Assembly (NCBI RefSeq): GCF_901709675.1
Contig: NC_051103.1
Span: 7,673,501 to 7,737,500, forward strand
Reading direction: 5' to 3'
Source of the DNA: Syngnathus acus
Taxonomy: Eukaryota; Chordata; Actinopteri; Syngnathiformes; Syngnathidae
Length of the DNA stretch: 64,000 nt
Below the pieces are notes generated by a model. The model saw only the letters and a list, made by a program, of their open reading frames with translations, had not been told where the DNA came from and did not search any database. Below, in pieces: positions 31,201-41,942 of this stretch (position 1 is the stretch's first letter; each line of letters opens with the position of its first letter). A program made the translations under genes and the position numbers.

Positions 31201-34200
31201 TTAGGGTTAGGGTTAGGGTTAGAGTGTTTCCGACTAGGGTTTCCAAGGAGTTTTGCCATCGCTAATTAGGGTTTCAAACTAGGCTCAGGGTTTCCGACTA
31301 GGGTTTTAAACCAAGGTTAGGGTTTCAAACTAGGTTTTAAAGCTAGGGTTAGGGTTTCCAACGAGGGTTTCAAACTACTTTTAGGGTTTCTAAGATTGGG
31401 GTTTCTAACTAGGCTTTCAAAACTTGGGTTAGGGTTTTCGACTAGGGTTTCCAAAGTTAGGGTTAGGGTTAGGGTTAGGGTTAGGATTAGGGTTGGGGTT
31501 GGGGTTAGGGTTTCTAACTAGGCTTTCAAAACTAGGGTTAGGGTTAGAGTTAGGGTTAGGGTTAGGGTTAGGGTTAGGGTTAGAGTGTTTCCGACTAGGG
31601 TTTCCAAGGAGTTTTGCCATCGCTAATTAGGGTTTCAAACTAGGCTCAGGGTTTCCGACTAGGGTTTTAAACCAAGGTTAGGGTTTCAAACTAGGTTTTA
31701 AAGCTAGGGTTAGGGTTTCCAACGAGGGTTTCAAACTACTTTTAGGGTTTCTAAGATTGGGGTTTCTAACTAGGCTTTCAAAACTTGGGTTAGGGTTTTC
31801 GACTAGGGTTTCCAAAGTTAGGGTTAGGGTTAGGGTTGGGGTTAGGGTTTCTAACTAGGCTTTCAAAACTAGGGTTAGGGTTAGAGTTAGAGTTAGGGTT
31901 AGGGTTAGAGTGTTTCCGACTAGGGTTTCCAAGGAGTTTTGCCATCGCTAATTAGGGTTTCAAACTAGGCTCAGGGTTTCCGACTAGGGTTTTAAACCAA
32001 GGTTAGGGTTTCAAACTAGGTTTTAAAGCTAGGGTTAGGGTTTCCAACGAGGGTTTCAAACTACTTTTAGGGTTTCTAAGATTGGGGTTTCTAACTAGGC
32101 TTTCAAAACTTGGGTTAGGGTTTTCGACTAGGGTTTCCAAAGTTAGGGTTAGGGTTAGGGTTAGGATTAGGGTTGGGGTTGGGGTTAGGGTTTCTAACTA
32201 GGCTTTCAAAACTAGGGTTAGGGTTAGAGTTAGAGTTAGGGTTAGGGTTAGGGTTAGGGTTAGAGTGTTTCCGACTAGGGTTTCCAAGGAGTTTTGCCAT
32301 CGCTAATTAGGGTTTCAAACTAGGCTCAGGGTTTCCGACTAGGGTTTTAAACCAAGGTTAGGGTTTCAAACTAGGTTTTAAAGCTAGGGTTAGGGTTTCC
32401 AACGAGGGTTTCAAACTACTTTTAGGGTTTCTAAGATTGGGGTTTCTAACAAGGCTTTCAAAACTTGGGTTAGGGTTTTCGACTAGGGTTTCCAAAGTTA
32501 GGGTTAGGGTTAGGGTTAGGATTAGGGTTGGGGTTAGGGTTTCTAACTAGGCTTTCAAAACTAGGGTTAGGGTTAGAGTTAGAGTTAGGGTTAGGGTTAG
32601 GGTTAGGGTTAGGGTTAGAGTGTTTCCGACTAGGGTTTCCAAGGAGTTTTGCCATCGCTAATTAGGGTTTCAAACTAGGCTCAGGGTTTCCGACTAGGGT
32701 TTTAAACCAAGGTTAGGGTTTCAAACTAGGTTTTAAAGCTAGGGTTAGGGTTTCCAACGAGGGTTTCAAACTACTTTTAGGGTTTCTAAGATTGGGGTTT
32801 CTAACTAGGCTTTCAAAACTTGGGTTAGGGTTTTCGACTAGGGTTTCCAAAGTTAGGGTTAGGGTTAGGATTAGGGTTGGGGTTAGGGTTTCTAACTAGG
32901 CTTTCAAAACTAGGGTTAGGGTTAGGGTTAGAGTTAGGGTTAGGGTTAGAGTGTTTCCGACTAGGGTTTCCAAGGAGTTTTGCCATCGCTAATTAGGGTT
33001 TCAAACTAGGCTCAGGGTTTCCGACTAGGGTTTTAAACCAAGGTTAGGGTTTCAAACTAGGTTTTAAAGCTAGGGTTAGGGTTTCCAACGAGGGTTTCAA
33101 ACTACTTTTAGGGTTTCTAAGATTGGGGTTTCTAACTAGGCTTTCAAAACTTGGGTTAGGGTTTTCGACTAGGGTTTCCAAAGTTAGGGTTAGGGTTAGG
33201 ATTAGGGTTGGGGTTAGGGTTTCTAACTAGGCTTTCAAAACTAGGGTTAGGGTTAGGGTTAGAGTTAGAGTTAGGGTTAGGGTTAGAGTGTTTCCGACTA
33301 GGGTTTCCAAGGAGTTTTGCCATCGCTAATTAGGGTTTCAAACTAGGCTCAGGGTTTCCGACTAGGGTTTTAAACCAAGGTTAGGGTTTCAAACTAGGTT
33401 TTAAAGCTAGGGTTAGGGTTTCCAACGAGGGTTTCAAACTACTTTTAGGGTTTCTAAGATTGGGGTTTCTAACTAGGCTTTCAAAACTTGGGTTAGGGTT
33501 TTTGACTAGGGTTTCCAAAGTTAGGGTTAGGGTTAGGGTTGGGGTTAGGGTTTCTAACTAGGCTTTCAAAACTAGGGTTAGGGTTAGAGTTAGAGTTAGG
33601 GTTAGGGTTAGGGTTAGAGTGTTTCCGACTAGGGTTTCCAAGGAGTTTTGCCATCGCTAATTAGGGTTTCAAACTAGGCTCAGGGTTTCCGACTAGGGTT
33701 TTAAACCAAGGTTAGGGTTTCAAACTAGGTTTTAAAGCTAGGGTTAGGGTTTCCAACGAGGGTTTCAAACTACTTTTAGGGTTTCTAAGATTGGGGTTTC
33801 TAACTAGGCTTTCAAAACTTGGGTTAGGGTTTTCGACTAGGGTTTCCAAAGTTAGGGTTAGGGTTAGGGTTAGGATTAGGGTTGGGGTTGGGGTTGGGGT
33901 TAGGGTTTCTAACTAGGCTTTCAAAACTAGGGTTAGGGTTAGAGTTAGAGTTAGAGTTAGAGTTAGGGTTAGGGTTAGGGTTAGGGTTAGAGTGTTTCCG
34001 ACTAGGGTTTCCAAGGAGTTTTGCCATCGCTAATTAGGGTTTCAAACTAGGCTCAGGGTTTCCGACTAGGGTTTTAAACCAAGGTTAGGGTTTCAAACTA
34101 GGTTTTAAAGCTAGGGTTAGGGTTTCCAACGAGGGTTTCAAACTACTTTTAGGGTTTCTAAGATTGGGGTTTCTAACTAGGCTTTCAAAACTTGGGTTAG

Positions 34201-37200
34201 GGTTTTCGACTAGGGTTTCCAAAGTTAGGGTTAGGGTTAGGGTTAGGATTAGGGTTGGGGTTGGGGTTAGGGTTTCTAACTAGGCTTTCAAAACTAGGGT
34301 TAGGGTTAGAGTTAGAGTTAGAGTTAGGGTTAGGGTTAGGGTTAGGGTTAGGGTTAGAGTGTTTCCGACTAGGGTTTCCAAGGAGTTTTGCCATCGCTAA
34401 TTAGGGTTTCAAACTAGGCTCAGGGTTTCCGACTAGGGTTTTAAACCAAGGTTAGGGTTTCAAACTAGGTTTTAAAGCTAGGGTTAGGGTTTCCAACGAG
34501 GGTTTCAAACTACTTTTAGGGTTTCTAAGATTGGGGTTTCTAACTAGGCTTTCAAAACTTGGGTTAGGGTTTTTGACTAGGGTTTCCAAAGTTAGGGTTA
34601 GGGTTAGGGTTGGGGTTAGGGTTTCTAACTAGGCTTTCAAAACTAGGGTTAGGGTTAGAGTTAGAGTTAGGGTTAGGGTTAGGGTTAGAGTGTTTCCGAC
34701 TAGGGTTTCCAAGGAGTTTTGCCATCGCTAATTAGGGTTTCAAACTAGGCTCAGGGTTTCCGACTAGGGTTTTAAACCAAGGTTAGGGTTTCAAACTAGG
34801 TTTTAAAGCTAGGGTTAGGGTTTCCAACGAGGGTTTCAAACTACTTTTAGGGTTTCTAAGATTGGGGTTTCTAACTAGGCTTTCAAAACTTGGGTTAGGG
34901 TTTTCGACTAGGGTTTCCAAAGTTAGGGTTAGGGTTAGGGTTAGGGTTGGGGTTGGGGTTGGGGTTGGGGTTAGGGTTTCTAACTAGGCTTTCAAAACTA
35001 GGGTTAGGGTTAGAGTTAGAGTTAGAGTTAGAGTTAGAGTTAGGGTTAGGGTTAGGGTTAGGGTTAGAGTGTTTCCGACTAGGGTTTCCAAGGAGTTTTG
35101 CCATCGCTAATTAGGGTTTCAAACTAGGCTCAGGGTTTCCGACTAGGGTTTTAAACCAAGGTTAGGGTTTCAAACTAGGTTTTAAAGCTAGGGTTAGGGT
35201 TTCCAACGAGGGTTTCAAACTACTTTTAGGGTTTCTAAGATTGGGGTTTCTAACTAGGCTTTCAAAACTTGGGTTAGGGTTTTCGACTAGGGTTTCCAAA
35301 GTTAGGGTTAGGGTTAGGGTTGGGGTTAGGGTTTCTAACTAGGCTTTCAAAACTAGGCTTAGGGTTAGAGTTAGGGTTAGGGTTAGAGTGTTTCCGACTA
35401 GGGTTTCCAAGGAGTTTTGCCATCGCTAATTAGGGTTTCAAACTAGGCTCAGGGTTTCCGACTAGGGTTTTAAACCAAGGTTAGGGTTTCAAACTAGGTT
35501 TTAAAGCTAGGGTTAGGGTTTCCAACGAGGGTTTCAAACTACTTTTAGGGTTTCTAAGATTGGGGTTTCTAACTAGGCTTTCAAAACTTGGGTTAGGGTT
35601 TTCGACTAGGGTTTCCAAAGTTAGGGTTAGGGTTAGGGTTAGGATTAGGGTTGGGGTTGGGGTTAGGGTTTCTAACTAGGCTTTCAAAACTAGGGTTAGG
35701 GTTAGAGTTAGAGTTAGGGTTAGGGTTAGGGTTAGAGTGTTTCCGACTAGGGTTTCCAAGGAGTTTTGCCATCGCTAATTAGGGTTTCAAACTAGGCTCA
35801 GGGTTTCCGACTAGGGTTTTAAACCAAGGTTAGGGTTTCAAACTAGGTTTTAAAGCTAGGGTTAGGGTTTCCAACGAGGGTTTCAAACTACTTTTAGGGT
35901 TTCTAAGATTGGGGTTTCTAACTAGGCTTGCAAAACTTGGGTTAGGGTTTTCGACTAGGGTTTCCAAAGTTAGGGTTAGGGTTAGGGTTAGGATTAGGGT
36001 TGGGGTTAGGGTTTCTAACTAGGCTTTCAAAACTAGGGTTAGGGTTAGAGTTAGAGTTAGGGTTAGGGTTAGGGTTAGAGTGTTTCCGACTAGGGTTTCC
36101 AAGGAGTTTTGCCATCGCTAATTAGGGTTTCAAACTAGGCTCAGGGTTTCCGACTAGGGTTTTAAACCAAGGTTAGGGTTTCAAACTAGGTTTTAAAGCT
36201 AGGGTTAGGGTTTCCAACGAGGGTTTCAAACTACTTTTAGGGTTTCTAAGATTGGGGTTTCTAACTAGGCTTTCAAAACTTGGGTTAGGGTTTTCGACTA
36301 GGGTTTCCAAAGTTAGGATTAGGGTTGGGGTTAGGGTTTCTAACTAGGCTTTCAAAACTAGGGTTAGGGTTAGAGTTAGAGTTAGGGTTAGGGTTAGAGT
36401 GTTTCCGACTAGAGTTTCCAAGGAGTTTTGCCATCGCTAATTAGGGTTTCAAACTAGGCTCAGGGTTTCCGACTAGGGTTTTAAACCAAGGTTAGGGTTT
36501 CAAACTAGGTTTTAAAGCTAGGGTTAGGGTTTCCAACGAGGGTTTCAAACTACTTTTAGGGTTTCTAAGATTGGGGTTTCTAACTAGGCTTTCAAAACTT
36601 GGGTTAGGGTTTTCGACTAGGGTTTCCAAAGTTAGGGTTAGGGTTAGGATTAGGGTTGGGGTTAGGGTTTCTAACTAGGCTTTCAAAACTAGGGTTAGGG
36701 TTAGAGTTAGGGTTAGAGTTAGAGTTAGGGTTAGGGTTAGAGTTAGAGTTAGAGTTAGAGTTAGAGTTACTAACTAGGCTTTCAAAACTAGAGTTAGGGT
36801 TAGGGTTTCTAACTAGGCTTTCAAAACTAGGGTTAGGGTTTCCGACTAGGGTTTCCAAGGAGTTTTTCCATCGCTAATTAGGGTTTCAAACTAGGCTCAG
36901 GGTTTCCGACTAGGGTTTTAAACCAAGGTTAGGGTTTCAAACTAGGTTTTAAAGCTAGGGTTAGGGTTTCCAACGAGGGTTTCAAACTACTTTTAGGGTT
37001 TCTAAGATTAGGGTTTCTAACTAGGCTTTCAAAACGAGGGTTAGGGTTTCCGACCAGGGTTTCCAAGGAGTTTTGCCATTGCTATTTAGGGTTTCAAACT
37101 AGGGTTAGGGTTTCCGACTAGGGTTTTAATCAAAGGTTAGGGTTACAAACTAGGTTTTAATGCTAGGGTTAGGGTTTCCAACGAGGGTTTCAAACTACTT

Positions 37201-38963
37201 TTATGGTTTCTAAGATCAGGGTTTCTAACTAGGCTTTCAAAACTAGGGTTAGGGTTTCCGACCAGGGTTTCCAAGGAGTTTTGCCATCGCTAATTAAAGT
37301 TTCAAACAAGGGGTAGGGTTTCCGACTCGGGTTTTAAACCAAGCTTAGGGTTACAAACTAGGTTTTAAAGCTAAGGTTAGGGTTTCCAACGAGGGTTTCA
37401 AACTACTTTTAGGGTTTCTAAGATTAGGGTTTCTAACTAGGCTTTCTAAACTAGGGTTAGGGTTTCCGACCAGGGTTTCCAAGGAGTTTTGCCATTCCTA
37501 ATTAGGGTTTCAAGCTAGGGTTAGGGTTTCCGACTAGGGTTTTAAATCAAGGTTAGGGTTACAAACTAGGGGTGTAAATCGCGGGTTTTGTAACGACACG
37601 ATATCATATCGATACAAAGAATCACGATACGATATTTGCCAATATCTTAAAGCCTGCTGTGCTTCATTCACGATACATCACGATATAGTGCTCTACGATC
37701 GATATAGAACAATATCCTGATTTATAACAATTCATACGCAAAATCAACAAGGTACTGCAAACTCTTTATTTAGGAAATTACAAAGTGCTTCCAAACGAAT
37801 GACTTGAAGCCCAAAGGGGAGCGAATTTCCTCGTCTTCTTGGACACTAGCCATAGCACCAGCCCAGGAGCCGCGTAGTTGTCGGCTCCCCTTTCACGTGC
37901 CTGCTCACAACACAACACGCCGCGCTCTGCTCCCGGAAAGAGGAAGTAAGCAACAATGAACTGGATTTCAAAATAAAGTCGCGTCTAATGTCCGAGGTCA
38001 AAAACGGGCGATATAGATCGATGTTTACGTTTAGCATCGATGCCAACAAATTGTAGAGCATTATATCGATCGTGCCCCCATTCCTCCATCCAGGATGTGG
38101 ATGAGTTGAGCTCCTGCGGTGCCCAACTTTTGTCCCAGAAGCTTGGGAATCTCCAGCTGCAGACAAGCACCGAGATAAGGAGGTCAGCACTGGACCCCTC
38201 CTGTCTTCTCACCCCACCCAACACCCCCCTCGTAGATCCTGTTCATTTGGTTAAAGAAGCCCAAGACACACATTCCTGGTCCTCAGATGGCGGTGCATAC
38301 GACCAAGGTATTTGATCACTTCAAGCTTCTTGTCAGTATTGCTGAAGAAGAAGCTTCCATTCGTTTCTCCTCAGGTGGCTTAATGTTGGAATGCCTATCG
38401 GCGCTGAAAGACGACCATTTGAGTCAAGATTACACCAGTATGAAAAGGATTTTCGAACTCATAGAGGAAGAGGAGGAGGAGGCCGAAGAGATGAGCAACC
38501 ATTTTGACGACAACAATGATGAGATCTTCAGTTTGGAGCTCGAGCGTGACCAAAGCGGTCTTGGGCTTGCTCTAGTTGACACAAGGGTTAGTTCAATTGG
38601 CACATATTGGCTTGGCATGTTGTTGATCATTTGACCTCATGTTTCAGGATATGTCATTGAAGGTGAAAGGCATCTTCATTAGGGCAGTGGTCCCGGACAC
38701 CCCTGCAGCCCGCTGTGAGAAGCTCCAAGCAGGAGACAGGATCCTTGCTGTTAATGGAATCAGTCTGCTTGGCTCCCATTGTCTAAAGTAAACAGAGCAA
38801 ATCCACACAAAATGATAAAAAATCCTCTTGAATAACCTTTTTTTTTTTTTTCTCTCTTTCTTTCATCAGTGGCAAGGAGTTGATGCAATCATCAGGTGAC
38901 AGGCTGAGGCTGCTGGTGGCCAGATCTGATTGGATGGCCAAGGCTATACAGACTGAATGCTGA
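17959..38963 (+). CDS. radil: Ras-associating and dilute domain protein (RADIL-like)
   Basis: Rap/Ras effector of the RADIL/RASIP1 family, acting at membranes and the cytoskeleton in cell adhesion and migration. I trace 18 coding exons, 1,151 codons, every junction in phase: 17959-18083, 19049-19233, 20905-21076, 21971-22203, 22902-23323, 24080-24361, 24438-24788, 25315-25352, 25442-25584, 25658-25770, 27226-27454, 28705-28877, 29262-29406, 29481-29665, 38094-38307, 38375-38586, 38648-38787, 38870-38963. Order: basic Ser-rich N-terminus, RA domain (KIFG...[20 protein letters not shown]), FHA-like region, DIL domain, then a PDZ domain. The PDZ domain points to RADIL over RASIP1, as does [11 protein letters not shown]; the DIL region is closer to RASIP1 in places. 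ATG 17959 is in frame with the first exon. Poly(A) signals AATAAA are at 39019, 39192 and 39241. The intron before exon 15 is 8.4 kb and holds a satellite-like array. Confidence 0.9.
20905..22203 (+). other. radil: radil exons 3-4: RA domain
   Basis: Exons 20905-21076 and 21971-22203. They encode [56 protein letters not shown] and [20 protein letters not shown]. This is the ubiquitin-fold Ras-association domain that binds GTP-bound Rap1. It matches human RADIL closely ([40 protein letters not shown], from memory). Confidence 0.93.
22902..24361 (+). other. radil: radil exons 5-6: linker and FHA-like region
   Basis: Exon 5 (22902-23323) gives [15 protein letters not shown], a Ser/Glu-rich variable linker ([20 protein letters not shown]) and [13 protein letters not shown]. 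Exon 6 (24080-24361) gives [31 protein letters not shown] and [20 protein letters not shown]. The order LGR...KHC..H..N is the FHA-like pattern seen in RADIL and RASIP1. Confidence 0.88.
24438..29665 (+). other. radil: radil exons 7-14: DIL (dilute) domain
   Basis: Exons 24438-24788, 25315-25352, 25442-25584, 25658-25770, 27226-27454, 28705-28877, 29262-29406 and 29481-29665. Key pieces: [124 protein letters not shown] and [14 protein letters not shown]. This helical DIL domain is shared with class V myosin tails. [13 protein letters not shown] is nearer RASIP1 than RADIL. Exon 8 is only 38 nt. Confidence 0.9.
28092..28173. repeat. (CCAT)n microsatellite
   Basis: About 20 CCAT units in the radil intron between exons 11 and 12. 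Length is likely polymorphic. Confidence 0.95.
29803..29850 (+). mobile_element. Left copy of transposon-like terminal sequence bounding the array
   Basis: 48 bp beginning ACTAGGGGTGTAAATCGCGG and ending CGATATCATATCGA. It is repeated with one visible mismatch at 37565-37612. The motif AGGGGTGTAA...ACGATACGATA is typical of hAT-type non-autonomous elements in fish (from memory). Directly after it the TTAGGG-related array starts. Confidence 0.7.
29851..37564 (+). repeat. TTAGGG-related higher-order tandem array in radil intron 14
   Basis: About 7.7 kb of tandem sequence. The marker GGAGTTTTGCCA occurs about 24 times, spaced about 320-385 bp in the main body and about 205-210 bp in the last units (36857 onward). 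Each long unit contains blocks such as TAGGGTTTCAAACTAGG, TTTCCGACTAGGG and TAGGCTTTCAAAAC, plus a variable run of perfect GGGTTA repeats mixed with GAGTTA and GGGGTT variants. Unit length differs mainly through the number of GGGTTA/GAGTTA repeats. The G-rich strand is the plus strand. Left end units and right end units are more diverged than central ones. Read on the minus strand, it gives repeated spurious Asn-Pro peptides. Confidence 0.95.
37565..38080 (+). mobile_element. hAT-like non-autonomous element, right of the array
   Basis: Starts with the same 48 bp as at 29803 and continues into about 470 bp of non-array DNA with repeated ACGATA/ATATCGAT motifs at both ends. The right end (about 38070-38080, TATATCGATCGTGCCCCC) is my estimate; no clear target-site duplication is visible. 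It ends only about 15-25 bp before the acceptor of radil exon 15. Confidence 0.6.
38094..38963 (+). other. radil: radil exons 15-18: linker and PDZ domain
   Basis: Exon 15 (38094-38307) gives [20 protein letters not shown] and [16 protein letters not shown]. The latter motif is shared with human RADIL (SSCLLTPPSTPLGP). Exon 16 (38375-38586) carries an acidic run of E residues and then [20 protein letters not shown], the PDZ carboxylate-binding strand with a GLG(L) loop. Exons 17-18 give [34 protein letters not shown] and [14 protein letters not shown]. The stop TGA is at 38961-38963. A complete PDZ fold is present. Confidence 0.92.
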
Positions 38964-39638
38964 CGCTGCAAAAATCATCCATATAGAGTTGGGGTCCACA
39001 CGTACCAAGATCACTTAGAATAAAGAATTGTAGCCTAGCTGACATTAATGGAGGCAATGTTTAATTTGGCTCCATTTATCGGTATGTGTGCACCGTGCAT
39101 CTCAAACCTGGTGTTGTGCTTCTCACCAGACCCACCATGACCACCACCAAGGAAAACTGGATTGCTTATTCTGAAAAACAAAATGCACTATAATAAATGT
39201 GTTCTCTTTGGACTTCAAAGTCAAGTTAATCATCTCTGTGAATAAAATGTTTTTCAAGAATTATCAGAGTTTGACTTGAACCATGCCCTTTGGCATACTG
39301 CTGCATGAACATTTCCGGTCCTGGTCATGTCTGCCACCTACTGGCTGATAAGCAGAAAACAACACATTACACAACTCGCGTATTTGATTTCCATCGATTT
39401 ATTTTTAGCTCACTGGTTCACAACAGCAAAACTATGGGAAGACGTTTTGAGAGCATATAAGCTGAGCCAACCTGTGTTGACCAGCTAGAGTAAACAAAAT
39501 AATTCTTTTATTGATTGAGTTTTAGGCGGTAGGCGTGGCTAAGGCAATGTTGCCTCCCCTTGACGTGCGTCTGCAAGAGAAGTCAAAACGGCAGCTGCTG
39601 AGATTTTCTTCTTCTTGCAATTTGCGCACTTTTCCACA
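38964..39638. other. radil 3' UTR and sulfotransferase upstream region
   Basis: Contains radil poly(A) signals (AATAAA at 39019, 39192, 39241). A TATA-like CATATAA at 39454-39460 lies about 180 bp upstream of the sulfotransferase ATG and could be its core promoter. No other gene is visible. Confidence 0.5.
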
Positions 39639-41188
39639 ATGACCGAGGCAGACCTGTACATGGTGTACAAAGGGGTATTGCTCCCCACTCTTATACACCC
39701 TCCGCAGAGTTTAAAGCGGTTCGAGACATTCACGTTCCGTCCAGATGACGTTGTCATTGTGACGTACCCCAAGTCAGGTCAGTTGGGACTGTTTTGCATG
39801 AGCTCTCGAAATTGACAAGAAATCTTTCAAAGTAAACGCACAATAATGTGAGTGAACTCGAAAACACGCGGGGAAGGTCACGTAAAAAGTGGCGCACCTT
39901 AAAGCTGCGTTGCTTCGTATGTCCAGCAGAGGGCAGACTTGCAGCACACCTTTATTTACGACACAGGTATTTCGAAATTACGAACGACGCCCACCCAACT
40001 AGTTTGCACAGGTAGCGTAAGATGTCGTCATGCGGCAAAAAAGGCGTGCTCAGTTAGACTTTGAATCTTTTGATTTATATTATGACCAGGTAACCACAGA
40101 CGAGTCAATAAATGCACGCAGTCTCTTGGACATACAAAGAATTTCCCCAAATGTCCTTAAGGTACAACTTGGATGCAAGAAATCATCCCCCTGATCATGA
40201 GCGGTGGAGATCCTGCTTCAGTGGAGACCCTGCACAACTGGGATCGTGTACCCTGGCTGGAGGAGGCTCGCACTTGCAGCCTCAATCTTGATGACAGGCC
40301 ATCACCACGCATGTTCACCACCCATTTCCTTCCCCATATGATGCCACCATCCTTCTTTCAAGTTAAGCCCAAGGTAAGTCACTCTTGTTTACCAGTGTGC
40401 TTTCTTTTTTTTTTTTAATGACATTAAAAATTGGTCGATATCCTCACTCTAGGTCATTTATGTCATGAGGAACCCCAAAGATGTATTCACATCATCCTTC
40501 CATTATTGTTCCATGGCCTCCTTCCTGGTTGACCCTGGACCACAGAGCGAGTTTCTCCAAAAGTTCCTCAAAGGGGAAGGTGATTCATCTGCAACGTGCA
40601 TAATCATAGAATCGTGTTTTTGTTATGAATTCAATTGCATGATCTGTTTTCCAGTTATATTTGGCTCATGGTTCGATCACGTAAAGAGCTGGCTTGAATA
40701 TAAAGAGCGAATATTTTACATCTGCTATGAAGAAATGATAAAGGTAAAAAACAAAACTACAATTCACAGCCATTGTTAAGTGACACTTCCAGATGTGATG
40801 TGATTTGACTTTTGTTCAATTGAAGGATCTTAAAGACTCTGTGGCCAGACTCGCTCTGTTCCTGGAGAAAACCTTGGACGATGATGTGATTGAAAAGATA
40901 GCAGAGCGATGTGTGTTCAAGAACATGAAAAAGAATAACATGTCCAACTACTCTGCAGTTCCCAATGAAATCATGGACACCACAAAGTCACAATTTCTCA
41001 GGAAAGGTGTGTTGTTAAATCCTTCTTTACATCAATCAAGAATTGGATGACTTTTATTGTATTTATTTTTTGTTGCAGGAATAGCTGGAGATTGGAAAAA
41101 CCAACTGACAGCAGTGGAAGTGGAAAACTTCGATGCTGTTTACAGAGAGAGCATGAAAAATGTTGATTATGAATTTGCGTGGGATTAA
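39639..41188 (+). CDS. Cytosolic sulfotransferase (SULT2/SULT3-type)
   Basis: Transfers sulfonate from PAPS to hydroxyl or amine groups of steroids, hormones or xenobiotics in the cytosol. Six exons, all in phase: 39639-39777, 40162-40373, 40453-40579, 40655-40743, 40826-41006 and 41079-41188, giving 285 residues, a normal SULT length. The PAPS 5'-phosphosulfate loop is YPKSGTTW (43-50). The likely catalytic His is H101 in TTHFLPH. The 3'-phosphate contacts are RNPKD (123-127) and the C-terminal RKGIAGDWKN. The dimer motif appears as KNQLTAVEVE, with Ala in place of the usual Val after Thr. The start MTEADLYMVYKGVLLP is favoured over an in-frame upstream ATG at 39615, because family members begin this way. 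Overall it is closest to fish SULT2ST-type enzymes as I remember them; I do not assign a paralogue. Poly(A) signal AATAAA is at 41290. Confidence 0.92.
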
Positions 41189-41370
41189 AGGAACCATTTT
41201 AATTAAAGCTCATTTACAGACAAGCACTTGAACAAGAGATGGCTTGAACATGATCAGCTCATAAAATGTTAAATATGTTCAGTTATTAAAATAAAGAGGC
41301 AAAAAAGTCGATGGAGTGCAGACACATAAGTGTGTGTTAAATTAGGGTGAACAGACGTTCTCTTTTTCCC

Positions 41371-41507
41371 AGGCTTTTGACTCGATACTTTATGAAGCGG
41401 TTCATGTAATGACGCCAAGCTACCACAAGACGGCAGTGCCCCCATTCACATGTATGTAACCCAGCGTAAAATGAACATGTCCATTTTTCCTTTTCGACCA
41501 GTCGTCC
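41371..41507 (+). repeat. Local repeat, copy A
   Basis: AGGCTTTTGACTC..GAAGCGG followed by CATGTAATGACGCCAAGCTA, GACGGCAGTGCCCCCATTCA and GTATGTAACCCAGCG. Closely related copies lie at 41700-41784 and 41943-42070. Confidence 0.8.
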
Positions 41508-41699
41508 GCACACATTCTCTGTTTAAATGAGGAATTATGGCTTTCGGGTGTCATGCGATCGTGACAAGTTAACGAGTCCCTCACGTCGATACTGCTAGGT
41601 CGAACGAGTGAAGTGTGTTTTCGTTTGCAGTTGATATTATTCGGAGCAGTTTTGTAATGGAGATTTCATTTGAAGGCAAACGCGCTCTGGTCACCGGGG
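41508..41699 (+). pseudogene. dcxr: Truncated dcxr-like first exon (L-xylulose/dicarbonyl reductase)
   Basis: ATG at 41657 opens MEISFEGKRALVTGA, the start of a short-chain dehydrogenase of the DCXR/carbonyl-reductase type (human DCXR begins MELFLAGRRVLVTGAGK, from memory). The reading then runs straight into repeat copy B after GTCACCGGGGC, so the nucleotide-binding motif TGxxxGxG is cut at its first Gly. I found no further dcxr exons downstream to 46 kb. It looks like a relic of the 5' end, with its upstream sequence, between two copies of a local repeat. The alternative, a live gene with a very short exon 1, fails because no donor follows the exon in frame. Confidence 0.6.
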
Positions 41700-41784
41700 C
41701 ATGTAATGACGCCAAACTACCACAAGACGGCAGTGCCCCCATTCACTTGTATGTAACCCAGCGTCAAATGAACATGTCCATTTC
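41700..41784 (+). repeat. Local repeat, copy B
   Basis: ATGTAATGACGCCAAACTAC, GACGGCAGTGCCCCCATTCA, GTATGTAACCCAGCGTCAAA. It abuts the broken dcxr-like exon directly. Confidence 0.8.
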
Positions 41785-41942
41785 CATTTCATCATTGCTC
41801 CTTCTTTAATGAAAATATAATTCCACTTCAGTTACAATATGGTTATTAGAACTTGAACATGAGTAGTTTACTGTACATTTGTTCAGTTTAAAATACCATC
41901 ACATGGGCAGAATTAAATAAATACGTACGATATGAAACATAC

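Noticed and set aside
31044-36858. Repeated minus-strand ORFs of Asn-Pro repeats ([12 protein letters not shown]...) in the TTAGGG-like array
   Set aside because: They are the reverse-strand reading of GGGTTA/GAGTTA repeats; their length follows repeat number and no splice or promoter context exists.
29851-37564. True chromosome end or telomere
   Set aside because: Unique coding sequence of the same gene continues in frame on both sides, and most units are degenerate.
29851-37564. CRISPR array
   Set aside because: Units are contiguous without unique spacers, in a vertebrate genome.
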